A stretch of 64,000 bases of DNA from Kushneria phosphatilytica (GTDB taxonomy: Bacteria > Pseudomonadota > Gammaproteobacteria > Pseudomonadales > Halomonadaceae): positions 682,001-746,000 of the forward strand of contig NZ_CP043420.1 of the NCBI RefSeq assembly GCF_008247605.1, in the 5' to 3' direction. Position 1 is the first letter of the stretch. Every line of letters begins with the position of its first letter. Made by a program: the position numbers and the translations under genes. Of this stretch, positions 20,009-28,405 are shown piece by piece. The notes under the pieces are model-generated. The model saw nothing but the letters and a program-made list of their open reading frames with translations. It searched no databases and had not been told where the DNA came from.

Positions 20009-20107
20009 CGTCCGGGACGCCAGACCCGGATATGCTTCGTTTCCTGCATCCTTGATGCATTGCAACACCCCCACCTGTCCCGCGTACCTCCTACGCGGGA
20101 TTTTTTT
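20009..20107 (+). ncRNA. Candidate small RNA of about 100 nt ending in a strong terminator
   Basis: In the 289-base gap after the BCCT gene a possible promoter (TTAGCA at 19973, 18 bases, TATATT at 19997) is followed by three clean stem-loops: TCCGGG/CCCGGA, TGCATC/GATGCA, and CCCGCGTA/TACGCGGG with a seven-T tail (20079-20107). Between loops two and three lies an unpaired C-rich stretch (ACACCCCCACCTG), and the terminator loop is CCTCC, complementary to Shine-Dalgarno sequences. No ORF fits. It could instead be a long 3' end of the BCCT mRNA. Confidence 0.5.
20079..20107 (+). terminator. Rho-independent terminator with CCTCC loop
   Basis: Eight-base-pair stem CCCGCGTA/TACGCGGG, loop cctcc, then A and seven T. 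It ends either the candidate small RNA or the BCCT transcript. Confidence 0.93.
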
Positions 20108-20183
20108 GTCTGTATAACTGGTGCCCGGGAGCAGGGCGACTGCTGGTTAAGGGATATGACTATTTTCGATAGAGGGAGATGAC

Positions 20184-20909
20184 ATGCGCTATCTCCTGCT
20201 GATGATTGTTGTTGCGGCTGGCGTTTTTCTGGCCGGTCTCTGGCAACACTGGGAAGGCTGGCCGTGGCGAGACGTTCCTCGGCGTTACAATCCGTTTGCC
20301 CCATTGCATGTTGATGATCCGCCATCCCTGTTGACTCGAATCAAACGCGAACGCATTGCGCACGATCCAAAGGCATGCCGGGCCACCCTGGAGCAGGCTC
20401 GGCGGGCCGGTGAAGTGGCGTATCGGGCGGTAGGCAGCCCCTCCATCGGTCAATGCCAGCTGCATCATGCTGTACGCATTCGTTCAACCAGCGTCGATTT
20501 CAACCACTCCTTTCTGGCGTCCTGCCCGCTGGCAGTCGCCTGGCTGCGTTTCGAGCGACATCAGTTGCAGCCGGCTGCCCGGGACCTTTTCGATGCCCCG
20601 GTACGCCATGTCATCCACTATGGCAGCTTCGCCTGTCGCAATATCTATCATCGCAAGGATGCTCGACGCAGTGCGCATGCGACGGCCGAAGCGCTTGATA
20701 TTGCTGCCTTTCGGCTGGCGGACGGTACGTCTGTCAGCGTGCAGAAAAACTGGGCGAAGCACTCGGATGATGATCGACGCAGCCGTTTTCTGCATCGCAT
20801 TCATGAGGGGGCCTGCCAGGAGTTCTCCACTGTACTGGGTCCGGGATACAACGCTGCTCACGCCAATCACTTCCATCTCGGCGTGGATGGGTTCAGTGTC
20901 TGTCGTTGA
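20184..20909 (+). CDS. Extensin-like C-terminal domain protein (probable envelope peptidase-like)
   Basis: 241 residues with an N-terminal membrane anchor or signal (MRYLLLMIVVAAGVFLAGLW). Four Cys in the exported part suit disulfide bonds in the periplasm. The region 150-241 fits the extensin-like family (DUF): SAHATAEALDIAAF near 171-184 and GPGYNAAHANHFHLGV near 219-234, a His/Asp/His set like that of D-Ala-D-Ala carboxypeptidases of the LAS group. A role in cell-wall handling is inferred; no substrate is known. Start ATG follows agagggagatgac. It follows a terminator and stands alone. Confidence 0.8.
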   Translation: MRYLLLMIVVAAGVFLAGLWQHWEGWPWRDVPRRYNPFAPLHVDDPPSLLTRIKRERIAHDPKACRATLEQARRAGEVAYRAVGSPSIGQCQLHHAVRIRSTSVDFNHSFLASCPLAVAWLRFERHQLQPAARDLFDAPVRHVIHYGSFACRNIYHRKDARRSAHATAEALDIAAFRLADGTSVSVQKNWAKHSDDDRRSRFLHRIHEGACQEFSTVLGPGYNAAHANHFHLGVDGFSVCR

Positions 20910-21113
20910 GGCGCAGCCTGGCAGGACAGGAGTTTTTGACTGCGTCAGCGAAAAAGGCGGGACGCAGTGATGTGACCTTCATGGAAGGCATTTGCGAGCG
21001 TGATAATGCTGCTCGCTCACCGTTTGTCACACAAGTCCCGTAACACCGGGGTGATCTACTGGTCATAATAAGCAGCACGCAGGGCCCGATTACGGACGAA
21101 AGGAGTACCGTGC

Positions 21114-21554
21114 ATGTTCAGCCATATCCAGCTTGGCGCGCGAGATCTACCGCGGCTGGCCGCTTTCTACGACCATATCCTCGAACCGCTCGGTCTTGTG
21201 CGGCTGGAATCTGTCAGTGACGGCGGACCTCCGGATGTCATCTGGCGCCGTCCCGGTACCCAGTGGCCGCTGTTCATTCTGCAATATCCCTGGAACGGGC
21301 TGCCGGCCACCTGGGGCAACGGTAGTCAGGTGAGCTTTTCGGCGCCCTCCAGGGAGGCAGTGGATCTGGCCTGGCGACGGGTAGTCGATCATGGCGGGCT
21401 CAGCGAGGGTGTGCCTGATCTGAGACCCAATTATGGTCCGGATTTTTATGCGGCTTATGCCAGAGACCCGGAAGGCAACAAGCTCTGTTTTGCGTATGCA
21501 GAACGACTCGATGCCGTGATGGCAGGGGCCGAGATGGCGCATCAGCACGCCTGA
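21114..21554 (+). CDS. VOC (glyoxalase/bleomycin resistance) family protein
   Basis: 146 residues of the vicinal-oxygen-chelate fold: FSHIQLGARDLPRLAAFYDHIL at the start (beta-alpha module 1) and YGPDFYAAYARDPEGNKLCF near 103-122 (module 2). The His at 4 and the Glu/Asp of the RDPEGN segment are the usual metal-side positions. Many such proteins have no assigned reaction and I cannot assign one. The gap before it (20910-21113) shows only a weak hairpin, and the gap after it has no terminator; purE starts 122 bases on. Confidence 0.85.
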   Translation: MFSHIQLGARDLPRLAAFYDHILEPLGLVRLESVSDGGPPDVIWRRPGTQWPLFILQYPWNGLPATWGNGSQVSFSAPSREAVDLAWRRVVDHGGLSEGVPDLRPNYGPDFYAAYARDPEGNKLCFAYAERLDAVMAGAEMAHQHA

Positions 21555-21676
21555 CGCGTGTGCCAGGTCGAAAGTGGTTTCAGCTCTTTCTCGGTGGTTC
21601 ACTTGACGGTATGCTGCTCGGTTTTCCGGCCGCGGTCATGCGGTCGTTGCGCTGACACGAATTACGGGATCGCATC

Positions 21677-22177
21677 ATGCAGGTACGCGTCGGGGTGATC
21701 ATGGGCTCCACATCGGACTGGCCGGTCATGGAGCACGCCGTCAATATGCTCGAACAGCTGGGTGTGGCATGCGAAACACGCATTGTCTCCGCTCATCGCA
21801 CGCCCGAGCTGCTGTTCGAGTACGCCGGGCAGGCTGCCGAGCGGGGTCTTGAAGTGATCATCGCCGGCGCTGGTGGTGCGGCGCACCTGCCGGGGATGGT
21901 GGCCTCGCGCACACCAGTGCCGGTACTGGGGGTGCCGGTGGAGTCGAAGGCGCTCAATGGCCTTGATTCACTTTTGTCGATCGTACAGATGCCGGGAGGA
22001 GTTGCCGTGGGTACGCTGGCCATTGGCAAGGCCGGTGCAACCAATGCCGGGCTGCTGGCGGCTCAGATCATTGGCACACATGACAGCAGTGTTCGCGAAG
22101 CCGTCGAGCGTTTTCGTGCCGAGCAGAGCCAGAAGGTAATGGATCAGCCTGACCCTCGAGCCTCGTCATCATCCTGA
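21677..22177 (+). CDS. purE: N5-carboxyaminoimidazole ribonucleotide mutase PurE (class I)
   Basis: Purine biosynthesis: converts N5-CAIR to CAIR. 166 residues. [14 protein letters not shown] is at about 5-18, the active-site [13 protein letters not shown] at about 38-50 (catalytic His), and [16 protein letters not shown] at about 64-79. The partner PurK follows 36 bases later on the same strand, which is the gammaproteobacterial arrangement and marks the class I pathway. A short hydrophilic C-tail is added. Confidence 0.97.
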   Translation: MQVRVGVIMGSTSDWPVMEHAVNMLEQLGVACETRIVSAHRTPELLFEYAGQAAERGLEVIIAGAGGAAHLPGMVASRTPVPVLGVPVESKALNGLDSLLSIVQMPGGVAVGTLAIGKAGATNAGLLAAQIIGTHDSSVREAVERFRAEQSQKVMDQPDPRASSSS

Positions 22178-22213
22178 TCTACCCAAGTTACACGAATAAC
22201 GGAACCTCGCGTC

Positions 22214-23332
22214 ATGCGCATCGGAATTCTCGGAGCAGGACAACTGGGTCGCATGCTGGCCCTGGCGGGTATGCCACTGGGTCAGCGGTTTGTATTTTAT
22301 GATACGACCGGCTCGCCCAGTGCCGGCATCGGTGAGGTGATCAGTGATCCGGAGCGTGCCCAGGTCGAGAGCTTTCTTGAACAGGTCGATCTGGTGAGTT
22401 TCGAGTTCGAACATCTGCCGCTGGATCTGGTGGAATTCATCGAGACACGCAAGCCCGTATTGCCCGGTAGCCGAGCGCTGAAGATATGCCAGCATCGTGG
22501 CGAAGAGAAGGCCCTGTTTGATCGGCTCGCTATTCCCACGCCCGAATATCGACTGGTTGACAGTGCTGAAGCACTGTGCGCCGCTACCGAAGAACTGGGG
22601 GCGCCTGTCGTCGCCAAATCGGTCACAGAGGGCTATGACGGCAAGGGGCAGGCGGTGCTGCGGCATCCTGATGAAGCCGAGGCGGCCTGGCACCGCATTG
22701 GCCATCCGCAGCTGATCGTGGAAACAATGGTCGATTTCGTGCGCGAAGTGTCGATCATCGCTGTGCGCAGTCGCGATGGTGAGGTGCGCTGCTATCCGAT
22801 GGCGGAGAATCAGCATGTCGAAGGCATTCTGCGCTATTCGGTGGCACCGTTGCCGGACCTGGCGGCTTCGACCCAGCAGCAGGCGAATGCGTATATCCAG
22901 TCATTACTCGAGGCGCTTGATTATGTCGGCGTGCTGACCCTGGAGCTGTTTCAGACCCATGATGGCCAGCTGTTGGCCAACGAGATGGCGCCCCGGGTGC
23001 ACAACTCCGGTCACTGGAGCCAGGATGGCGCTGTCACCAGTCAGTTCGAGAATCATCTGCGTGCCGTGGCAGGGCTGCCGCTGGGCAGCACCGAGGCGCG
23101 CCTGCCCAGTTGCATGATCAACATGATTGGCCGGGAAGCCGATGCCAGGGCGCTGTTGTCACTGCCTGATGTACATCTGCACCGTTATGACAAGAGCGAG
23201 CGGCCCGGTCGCAAGCTTGGCCATGTCAATGTCGTGGCCAATGACCATGCCACGCTGCTGGAGCGGGTACGAACCTGCGTGACCTGTCTGCCCGAGGCAC
23301 CGCCCGTCTCATTCAGTTTCGAGCATGACTGA
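22214..23332 (+). CDS. purK: N5-carboxyaminoimidazole ribonucleotide synthase PurK
   Basis: ATP-grasp enzyme that carboxylates AIR with ATP and bicarbonate to N5-CAIR. 372 residues. N-terminal nucleotide-like fold IGILGAGQLGRMLALAG (about 3-19), ATP-grasp P-loop region VAKSVTEGYDGKGQAVL (about 135-151), and NEMAPRVHNSGHW near 256-268, which holds metal and substrate ligands. Forms an operon with purE. A GC-rich hairpin follows the stop. Confidence 0.97.
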   Translation: MRIGILGAGQLGRMLALAGMPLGQRFVFYDTTGSPSAGIGEVISDPERAQVESFLEQVDLVSFEFEHLPLDLVEFIETRKPVLPGSRALKICQHRGEEKALFDRLAIPTPEYRLVDSAEALCAATEELGAPVVAKSVTEGYDGKGQAVLRHPDEAEAAWHRIGHPQLIVETMVDFVREVSIIAVRSRDGEVRCYPMAENQHVEGILRYSVAPLPDLAASTQQQANAYIQSLLEALDYVGVLTLELFQTHDGQLLANEMAPRVHNSGHWSQDGAVTSQFENHLRAVAGLPLGSTEARLPSCMINMIGREADARALLSLPDVHLHRYDKSERPGRKLGHVNVVANDHATLLERVRTCVTCLPEAPPVSFSFEHD

Positions 23333-23337
23333 ACGCA

Positions 23338-23362
23338 AAACGCCCCGCAGTGCGGGGCGTTC
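23338..23362. terminator. GC-rich terminator between purK and the small minus-strand gene
   Basis: ACGCCCCGC paired with GCGGGGCGT. Read on the minus strand it is followed by TTTT, so it fits best as terminator of the gene at 23384-23725; it may also stop purK. Confidence 0.75.
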
Positions 23363-23383
23363 GATGTAACGGGCGCCACTTTC

Positions 23384-23725
23384 TCAGTGCGTGGCAAGGC
23401 TTGAGTCGCTGCGGTTGACTGCCCGCAGCGGTACCACGTTGTCCCGGGGAACGTGACGATTGAGCCACTGATTGATGCGCTGTGGTCCGTAGCCTTCCAT
23501 GGGATCCGCCATGCCCATGACATAGACGGCTTCGGTATTTTCGGCATGCAATCTCAACTGGCGCATCAGGTGTTCGGCGGATTGTTCGGTAGCGACCAGC
23601 CAGGTGGTTGCAGATAAGGCGGTCCACGAAACACAGCGATCGAGTTCGCGCTCGATGCGCTCGAAACGCCGGGTTTCCGGCGCTACAGTACAGGTCACGA
23701 TATAGGCGTTAAGCTGAACGGACAT
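23384..23725 (-). CDS. Small protein of unknown function (ferredoxin-like fold suspected)
   Basis: 113 residues, start ATG with ctcgggagggaacag upstream; the open frame to 23791 has no ribosome site. Strand-helix-strand pattern: NAYIVTCTVAP, a helix RFERIERELD, then TTWLVATEQSAEHLMRQL and TEAVYVMGM. This resembles Cas2-like/SinR-like small proteins with a strand ending in a Trp-Leu-Val motif, but no cas gene or toxin-antitoxin partner is near and the catalytic residues are not clear. I cannot assign a function. Confidence 0.6.
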   Translation of the reverse strand: MSVQLNAYIVTCTVAPETRRFERIERELDRCVSWTALSATTWLVATEQSAEHLMRQLRLHAENTEAVYVMGMADPMEGYGPQRINQWLNRHVPRDNVVPLRAVNRSDSSLATH

Positions 23726-24088
23726 CTGTTCCCTCCCGAGTCGATCGGTTAAGTCCTTGATTGCCTTGACTCGAACAGGGATGGCGGTCAAACTTTAATC
23801 ACCAGTGGGTAGGCCATCGCCTGCTCGGCACGTGAAAGCGCCAACTTTCGACGTGCTTTTCATGACACCCCGGCGCGCCAACGCCGGGGTGTTTCTGTTT
23901 GTACCGGCTTCATGCTCTTTTGACAACGATTGAATAAATCATTGTTAATAAATATCTTTTTCTCAAGATGTCGGTAATTTCCGATAACATGAACACTCTG
24001 GCCTGGCTATGGCGGCTAACTCTGGAACGCAAAAATTCGAATCGAGCGACGACTTCGGCGGCCGTGTGCAATGGCCTTGCCGATGCCT
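23726..24088. other. 363-base intergenic region with paired hairpins and an AT-rich promoter-like block
   Basis: No gene is supported here. Two hairpins share the same loop (23828-23893, listed separately). Further right is a perfect -35 TTGACA at 23920-23925 followed by an AT-rich block, read to the right into the end of the reductase-like gene; it could start an antisense transcript but no -10 box is good (best TGTTAA). Confidence 0.5.
23827..23900 (+). ncRNA. Twin-hairpin element, candidate small RNA
   Basis: Hairpin 1 GCACGT-GAAAG / CTTTC-g-ACGTGC and hairpin 2 ACACCCCGGCG / CGCCGGGGTGT both close on the identical loop CGCCAA. The second is followed by TTTCTGTTT, a weak terminator-like tail, which sets the plus strand as the sense strand. 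No convincing promoter was found upstream. Confidence 0.35.
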
Positions 24089-25717
24089 TCATTTCAGAGT
24101 CAGCGAGCGAAGCCCCAGCCGCCAGGCCTTGTAGATGTAATAATCGAGTGCTTCGGCCGAGCGCTCTATCAGCGGTGGCATGATCGCCCAGGCCTGGTCG
24201 AATTCGCTTTGGAGCCGGGCCGTTTCCTCCAGTGACAGTTCTTCGCCCTCAAGAGGAATCGGTAATTGCGTCAGGTCAGGGGCAAGGCCATTGGCCATCA
24301 GGGCGAGATTACGGATACCGTCTCGTGAAATGTCATGTCGTAACGCTTCGGTGGCAAGGGTTTCCTCGGCAGCCGGCAAGTCGCACCACTGATCTCCGCG
24401 CTCATGCCGGATCATGCGTGCAGCGTCCTGTGGCAGAGCGCCCTGCTGCCAGAGCGAGCCATGAAAAGCGGGACAGGGGCCGCGCTCGCAGGCCAGTTGG
24501 TGTGAGGCTCGCATGATGGCATGCGCGAAATGGCTGATGAGGGTTTCAAGTGATGAGTATCGATCAGAGGGGGCGGCATCGATACCGTCCAGCGCAGCAG
24601 TAACACCACCGGGCGCAATGCCCTGTGAGCGGTAGTGGCACAGCGTATGACCTGATCGAGCATCGGGGGCCAGCAGCTCGATGGCGTTATCGAGCATGCG
24701 CACGGCCAGCCGAGCGGTATGTTGCAGCCGTTTGTGGTCAACATGTGACCCGTCAAGGTGGCGCTCGAGGTTGATGATGCCTCGCACAGCCGTTGCCACG
24801 GTATCGGCATCGCTGTTCAGCAGCAGGGCGCCATCCGCGCTGGGCCCATGTATCATGCCGGCATGGCGCTGCAGACTGGCCAGGTTGCAGGTATCGCGAA
24901 ACATCAGTCCCGGACCGCTGTTGTGGCTCAAGAGCTGCAAGAGCCGTTGCCATAGCGTACGGGCGCGGACACACTCGTGAGGCAGACCGGGTTCCTGGGC
25001 AACCCGTTGCTCGTGTGCCAGATATCGCGCCTCGAAGGCGGCGCCGTAAAGTCCATTCAGTTCCGGACACTGATGGGGTGGCAGCAGGGTCCAGTTGCCG
25101 TCTTCCGCCAGCCTTTTCATGAACAGATCGGGTAGCCACAGCATAGTGGTGACGGTCGGATCAGACACGATCCCGGTCAGGAAAGTCTCCAGGTCGGCAT
25201 GCCAGACATTCAGGCCGATACAGCATCCGGCAAATGAGGGTGGCCAGGTATCGGCAGCGAGTGATGACCAGTCCAGCGTATCCCCCGAACACCATTTGCT
25301 GGTGTAATTGCAAGCGCCGGGAGTGGCCAGTGTCATTATGCCTTCCAGGGTCGGTGCCGAGGATGTGCCGACATGACGCAACACCTGGGCAGCGGGCAGA
25401 AACTCGCCATTGCTCATCAGGGTAAAGAAGGTGAGTGCCTGTTCGTCGGGATGGGATTCGTGACGTGCCAGCCCCATCGCCACGCGCATCAGCAACCCGG
25501 GTGATGTTTCTTCGGGAAATGCCCGGAACGACCGGTTATCGATGCTGCCAAAGGGGTGAGTGGTGCATTGTGCCACTGCCCGAGCCAGGCGGGGCAGATC
25601 GAAACGGGTCAGCTGCGGTTCGAGCCATCCCGCTTCGATACCCTGCATGAGAGTATCGATGAAATCTCGGGCGCCGGCGGTCCTGTGGCTGCCCAACGAA
25701 GATGAATGAGGGCTCAT
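24089..25717 (-). CDS. Ribonucleotide reductase large-subunit-like protein lacking catalytic cysteines
   Basis: 542 residues (canonical NrdA about 760). Alignable landmarks of class I alpha subunits: LNVWHADLETFL (169-180), LWLPDLFMKRLAEDGNWTLL (193-212), NGLYGAAFEARY (221-232), LMFRDTCNLASLQRHAGMIH (271-290), and RDGIRNLALMA (465-475) in the C-terminal barrel. The ATP cone is absent. Where the thiyl-radical loop (Ser-Asn-Leu-Cys-x-Glu) should follow, the sequence is HGPSADGALLL, so the radical Cys and the Glu are gone; the redox pair and the C-terminal Cys pair are also not seen. The start with gggag at 25717 is preferred over the open frame to 25774. No nrdB is adjacent. Probably a pseudoenzyme or new activity. 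Confidence 0.72.
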   Translation of the reverse strand: MSPHSSSLGSHRTAGARDFIDTLMQGIEAGWLEPQLTRFDLPRLARAVAQCTTHPFGSIDNRSFRAFPEETSPGLLMRVAMGLARHESHPDEQALTFFTLMSNGEFLPAAQVLRHVGTSSAPTLEGIMTLATPGACNYTSKWCSGDTLDWSSLAADTWPPSFAGCCIGLNVWHADLETFLTGIVSDPTVTTMLWLPDLFMKRLAEDGNWTLLPPHQCPELNGLYGAAFEARYLAHEQRVAQEPGLPHECVRARTLWQRLLQLLSHNSGPGLMFRDTCNLASLQRHAGMIHGPSADGALLLNSDADTVATAVRGIINLERHLDGSHVDHKRLQHTARLAVRMLDNAIELLAPDARSGHTLCHYRSQGIAPGGVTAALDGIDAAPSDRYSSLETLISHFAHAIMRASHQLACERGPCPAFHGSLWQQGALPQDAARMIRHERGDQWCDLPAAEETLATEALRHDISRDGIRNLALMANGLAPDLTQLPIPLEGEELSLEETARLQSEFDQAWAIMPPLIERSAEALDYYIYKAWRLGLRSLTLK

Positions 25718-25855
25718 CGTCGGCTCCCTGTGGCTGGTGAAACGAGGAACGGGTAGTATGACCCGGCCTTGCATGGCACGATCGCACCATGAGCGGGGAT
25801 GGGTCCTGTGAAATAATGCAATATTCGCTGCGGCAATTGGGCCCGATTGAAAAAT

Positions 25856-25870
25856 CCATTAGATTAATGG
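25856..25870. promoter_or_regulatory. 15-bp palindrome in the rstA / reductase-like intergenic region
   Basis: CCATTA-gat-TAATGG, a perfect inverted repeat between the divergent reductase-like gene and rstA. The regulator is unknown; autoregulation by the adjacent two-component system is possible. Confidence 0.45.
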
Positions 25871-25990
25871 GCCCTGTTGAGCGGCAGATACGCTCGGCCG
25901 CGCGGATTACTTCCTACAAGCGCCGCGCCTGATAACGGCACGGATGCTCTCCTTCAAGACGATCGGACGGATACAGCCTTGAATACGCCC

Positions 25991-26689
25991 ATGACTGCTC
26001 AGGAACACATTCTCATCATCGAGGACGACGAACGTCTGGCAGCCCTGACGCGCGAGTACCTCGAAGGCAATGGCTTTCAGGTCACCGTCGAGCATGATGG
26101 CAGCAACGGAGCGGAGCGTATTCTGGCCCTGCGCCCTGATCTCGTGATCCTCGATCTGATGTTGCCGGGTGAGGACGGTCTGTCAATCTGCCGGCGAGTA
26201 CGTCAGCAGTACCCCGGACCGATCCTGATGCTCACGGCACGTACCGATGACATGGATCAGGTGCTTGGGCTGGAAATGGGGGCTGATGATTACGTTCCCA
26301 AACCGGTTCCTCCGCGTGTGCTGCTGGCGCGCATGCGAGCGCTGCTGCGTCGTGCTGATGCTGCCGAGGCGGCAGGGGGTGAAACACGACTCGAATTCCG
26401 CGATCTGGTCGTGGACTCTTCCACTCGCGAGGCCTGGCTCAATGGCGAGCGCATCGATCTGACCAGCGCCGAATTCGATCTGCTCTGGTTGCTGGCGTCC
26501 AATGCGGGCCGAGTGCTGACCCGTGAAGAGATATTTTCTGCTCTGCGCGGTATTCGCTATGACGGTCAGGATCGCTCGATCGATGTCCGTGTTTCCCGCA
26601 TTCGCCCCAAGATTGGCGATGACCCCCATCACCCCCAGCGAATCAAGACAGTTCGCAGCAAGGGTTATCTGTTCGTCCGGGAGCTGTAA
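25991..26689 (+). CDS. rstA: OmpR-family response regulator, RstA-like
   Basis: 232 residues from ATG 25991; an in-frame ATG at 25877 would add a long unrelated N-tail. Receiver domain (about 5-115): acidic pair EDDE, phospho-Asp in VILDLMLPGEDG, Lys in DDYVPKPVPP. Winged-helix domain (about 135-230): LTSAEFDLLWLLASNAGRVL, RGIRYDGQDRSIDVRVSRIR, VRSKGYLFV. Both the PKPVPPRVLLARMR segment and RGIRYDGQDRSIDV match RstA rather than OmpR or PhoP. It is followed 73 bases later by its kinase. Signal and regulon unknown; in E. coli RstAB is linked to acid and PhoPQ responses. Confidence 0.88.
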   Translation: MTAQEHILIIEDDERLAALTREYLEGNGFQVTVEHDGSNGAERILALRPDLVILDLMLPGEDGLSICRRVRQQYPGPILMLTARTDDMDQVLGLEMGADDYVPKPVPPRVLLARMRALLRRADAAEAAGGETRLEFRDLVVDSSTREAWLNGERIDLTSAEFDLLWLLASNAGRVLTREEIFSALRGIRYDGQDRSIDVRVSRIRPKIGDDPHHPQRIKTVRSKGYLFVREL

Positions 26690-26762
26690 TCATGGCGTCC
26701 GGCGTCCGCACTATACGCCTGTTCGAGGTTATATCGACCTGTAGCAGGGGAGGCGGACGCTG

Positions 26763-28400
26763 ATGTCGCGAGGTTCGACCGGCGGGGTCTTCCTGCGTGT
26801 TTATATTGCCCTGGTAGCAGCGCTGCTGGTGATTCTGGCCGTCGGCCTTGTGGGTGTTTCACTGGTCAATGACTGGCGGGCGGACCAGTACCGTCAGCGT
26901 CTGGCCGAGGCGCCAATGACGCTGCTGACAGCACTGGTGGCTGCCCAGCCGGAGGAGCGCCGCAATGCCTGGCTCGAGCAGGAGCAGGAACGTACCGGTA
27001 TGGGGTTGGCACTGACCGATACCGAAATGCTGGGGCTGGGCTATTGGGAACGGCGTGAGCTGGATCGGGGAGAAGTAGTGACTCGTCCCGCCAGTGGCGA
27101 TTCGGGATGGCGACTCTTTCATCGCATGCCGGACTCGGACACGCTGCTGGTCGCGCATTTTACCGGTCTGTCCGAACGTCAGCCGCAGCAGCTGATGCTG
27201 ATGCTGCGTCAGTGGCTCGATGCCGTGCCGGAAGACCAGCGCGAGGCGCGCTTCCAGACCCTGCGTGATCAGACCAGCCTGACCATGGGTATTGGCAGCG
27301 GCAGTCCGGCAGGGCTTTCCTCGAGTCAGCTGGAGCAGCTTGATGCCAACCAGGTGGTCATGAATGTTGAGCCTGAAAAGCCCAGTCTGACACTCTATAC
27401 CCGGCTGGCGGATGGGCGCTGGATCACGGTCGGACCGGTCAGGCCCTTCGAGCCACTACCGGTGATCTCCATCGGTGTGGTGATGATGGTCATGCTGATT
27501 CTGATGGGCATCATCGTGTATCTGCTGGTGCGAGGCGTCGAATCGCGTCTGAGGCACATGGAGCGGGCCGCATCCCGTTTTGCCGCCGGTGATTTCGATG
27601 CGCGCGTCGAGGCGCGCGGCAGCGATTACCTCGGTCAGTTCGGGGCTGCCTTCAACAGCATGGCCGCTCAGGTACAGGCGGTACTCTCGGCCCAGCAGGA
27701 GATGATGCGGGCTGTTTCCCATGAGTTTCGTACACCGGTTGCCCGTATTCGCTTTGCCCTGCAGATGGTCGAAGACATGAGTGATTCGCCGACCATCAGA
27801 CGTCAACTGGCGGAGGTCGATGGCGATATCGAATCGATTGACCGGTTGATTGATGAAATCCTCGCCTATGCTCGCCTCGATAGTGCTACCGAATCCGGCA
27901 TGATGTTCGAACCGGTGCCAACGGCACTCATGCCGTTGGCTGAACAGGTGATCGGCTCGCTGGCACCCATGTATCCTGCGCTCGATATCACCGTGCGTGG
28001 CGATTCACCTACCGCTGATGTGGATGCCCGTTATATTCAGCGTGCCCTGCAGAATCTGGTCTCCAACGCCTGTCATCATGCTCGTCAGCGGGTCATGGTA
28101 ACGATCAGCGTAGAGGAAGAGGTCGTCACTCTTGATGTCGAGGACGATGGGCCGGGGGTTCCTCGCCGTGATCGCAAGCGCATCTTCAAACCCTTCACCC
28201 GCCTTGATGACAGTCGGACTCGTCGTGGTGAGCGACAGGGCGGCTATGGGCTGGGCCTGGCCATCGTGGCCCGTGTGGTGCAATGGCATCAGGGGCAGGT
28301 CGCCGTCGATAGCTCGACTGTTCTGGGAGGGGCCAGATTCTCCCTGGTATTGCCCTTGCAGCGTGGCGATGAAGAGTCTTCGACTTCATCGACCCCATGA
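26763..28400 (+). CDS. rstB: Membrane sensor histidine kinase, RstB-like
   Basis: 545 residues. Helix 1 at about 10-34, a periplasmic sensor of about 200 residues, helix 2 at about 238-260, HAMP (about 262-315), the phospho-acceptor His in AVSHEFRTPVARIRFAL (about 317-333), then the N, G1 and G2 boxes NLVSNACHHA, VEDDGPGVPRRDR and GYGLGLAIV. The periplasmic part is larger than the E. coli RstB one (433-residue protein). Gene follows rstA and ends six bases before the convergent metR. Confidence 0.9.
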   Translation: MSRGSTGGVFLRVYIALVAALLVILAVGLVGVSLVNDWRADQYRQRLAEAPMTLLTALVAAQPEERRNAWLEQEQERTGMGLALTDTEMLGLGYWERRELDRGEVVTRPASGDSGWRLFHRMPDSDTLLVAHFTGLSERQPQQLMLMLRQWLDAVPEDQREARFQTLRDQTSLTMGIGSGSPAGLSSSQLEQLDANQVVMNVEPEKPSLTLYTRLADGRWITVGPVRPFEPLPVISIGVVMMVMLILMGIIVYLLVRGVESRLRHMERAASRFAAGDFDARVEARGSDYLGQFGAAFNSMAAQVQAVLSAQQEMMRAVSHEFRTPVARIRFALQMVEDMSDSPTIRRQLAEVDGDIESIDRLIDEILAYARLDSATESGMMFEPVPTALMPLAEQVIGSLAPMYPALDITVRGDSPTADVDARYIQRALQNLVSNACHHARQRVMVTISVEEEVVTLDVEDDGPGVPRRDRKRIFKPFTRLDDSRTRRGERQGGYGLGLAIVARVVQWHQGQVAVDSSTVLGGARFSLVLPLQRGDEESSTSSTP

Positions 28401-28405
28401 ACACC

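Noticed and set aside
23384..23725. Cas2-like nuclease or CRISPR link for the small protein
   Set aside because: No cas genes and no repeat array with regular spacing in the window; the fold likeness alone does not support it.
23968..24183. Plus-strand 71-codon frame after the TTGACA-like box
   Set aside because: It overlaps the end of the reductase-like gene in antisense and lacks a ribosome site or family; kept only as a possible antisense transcript.
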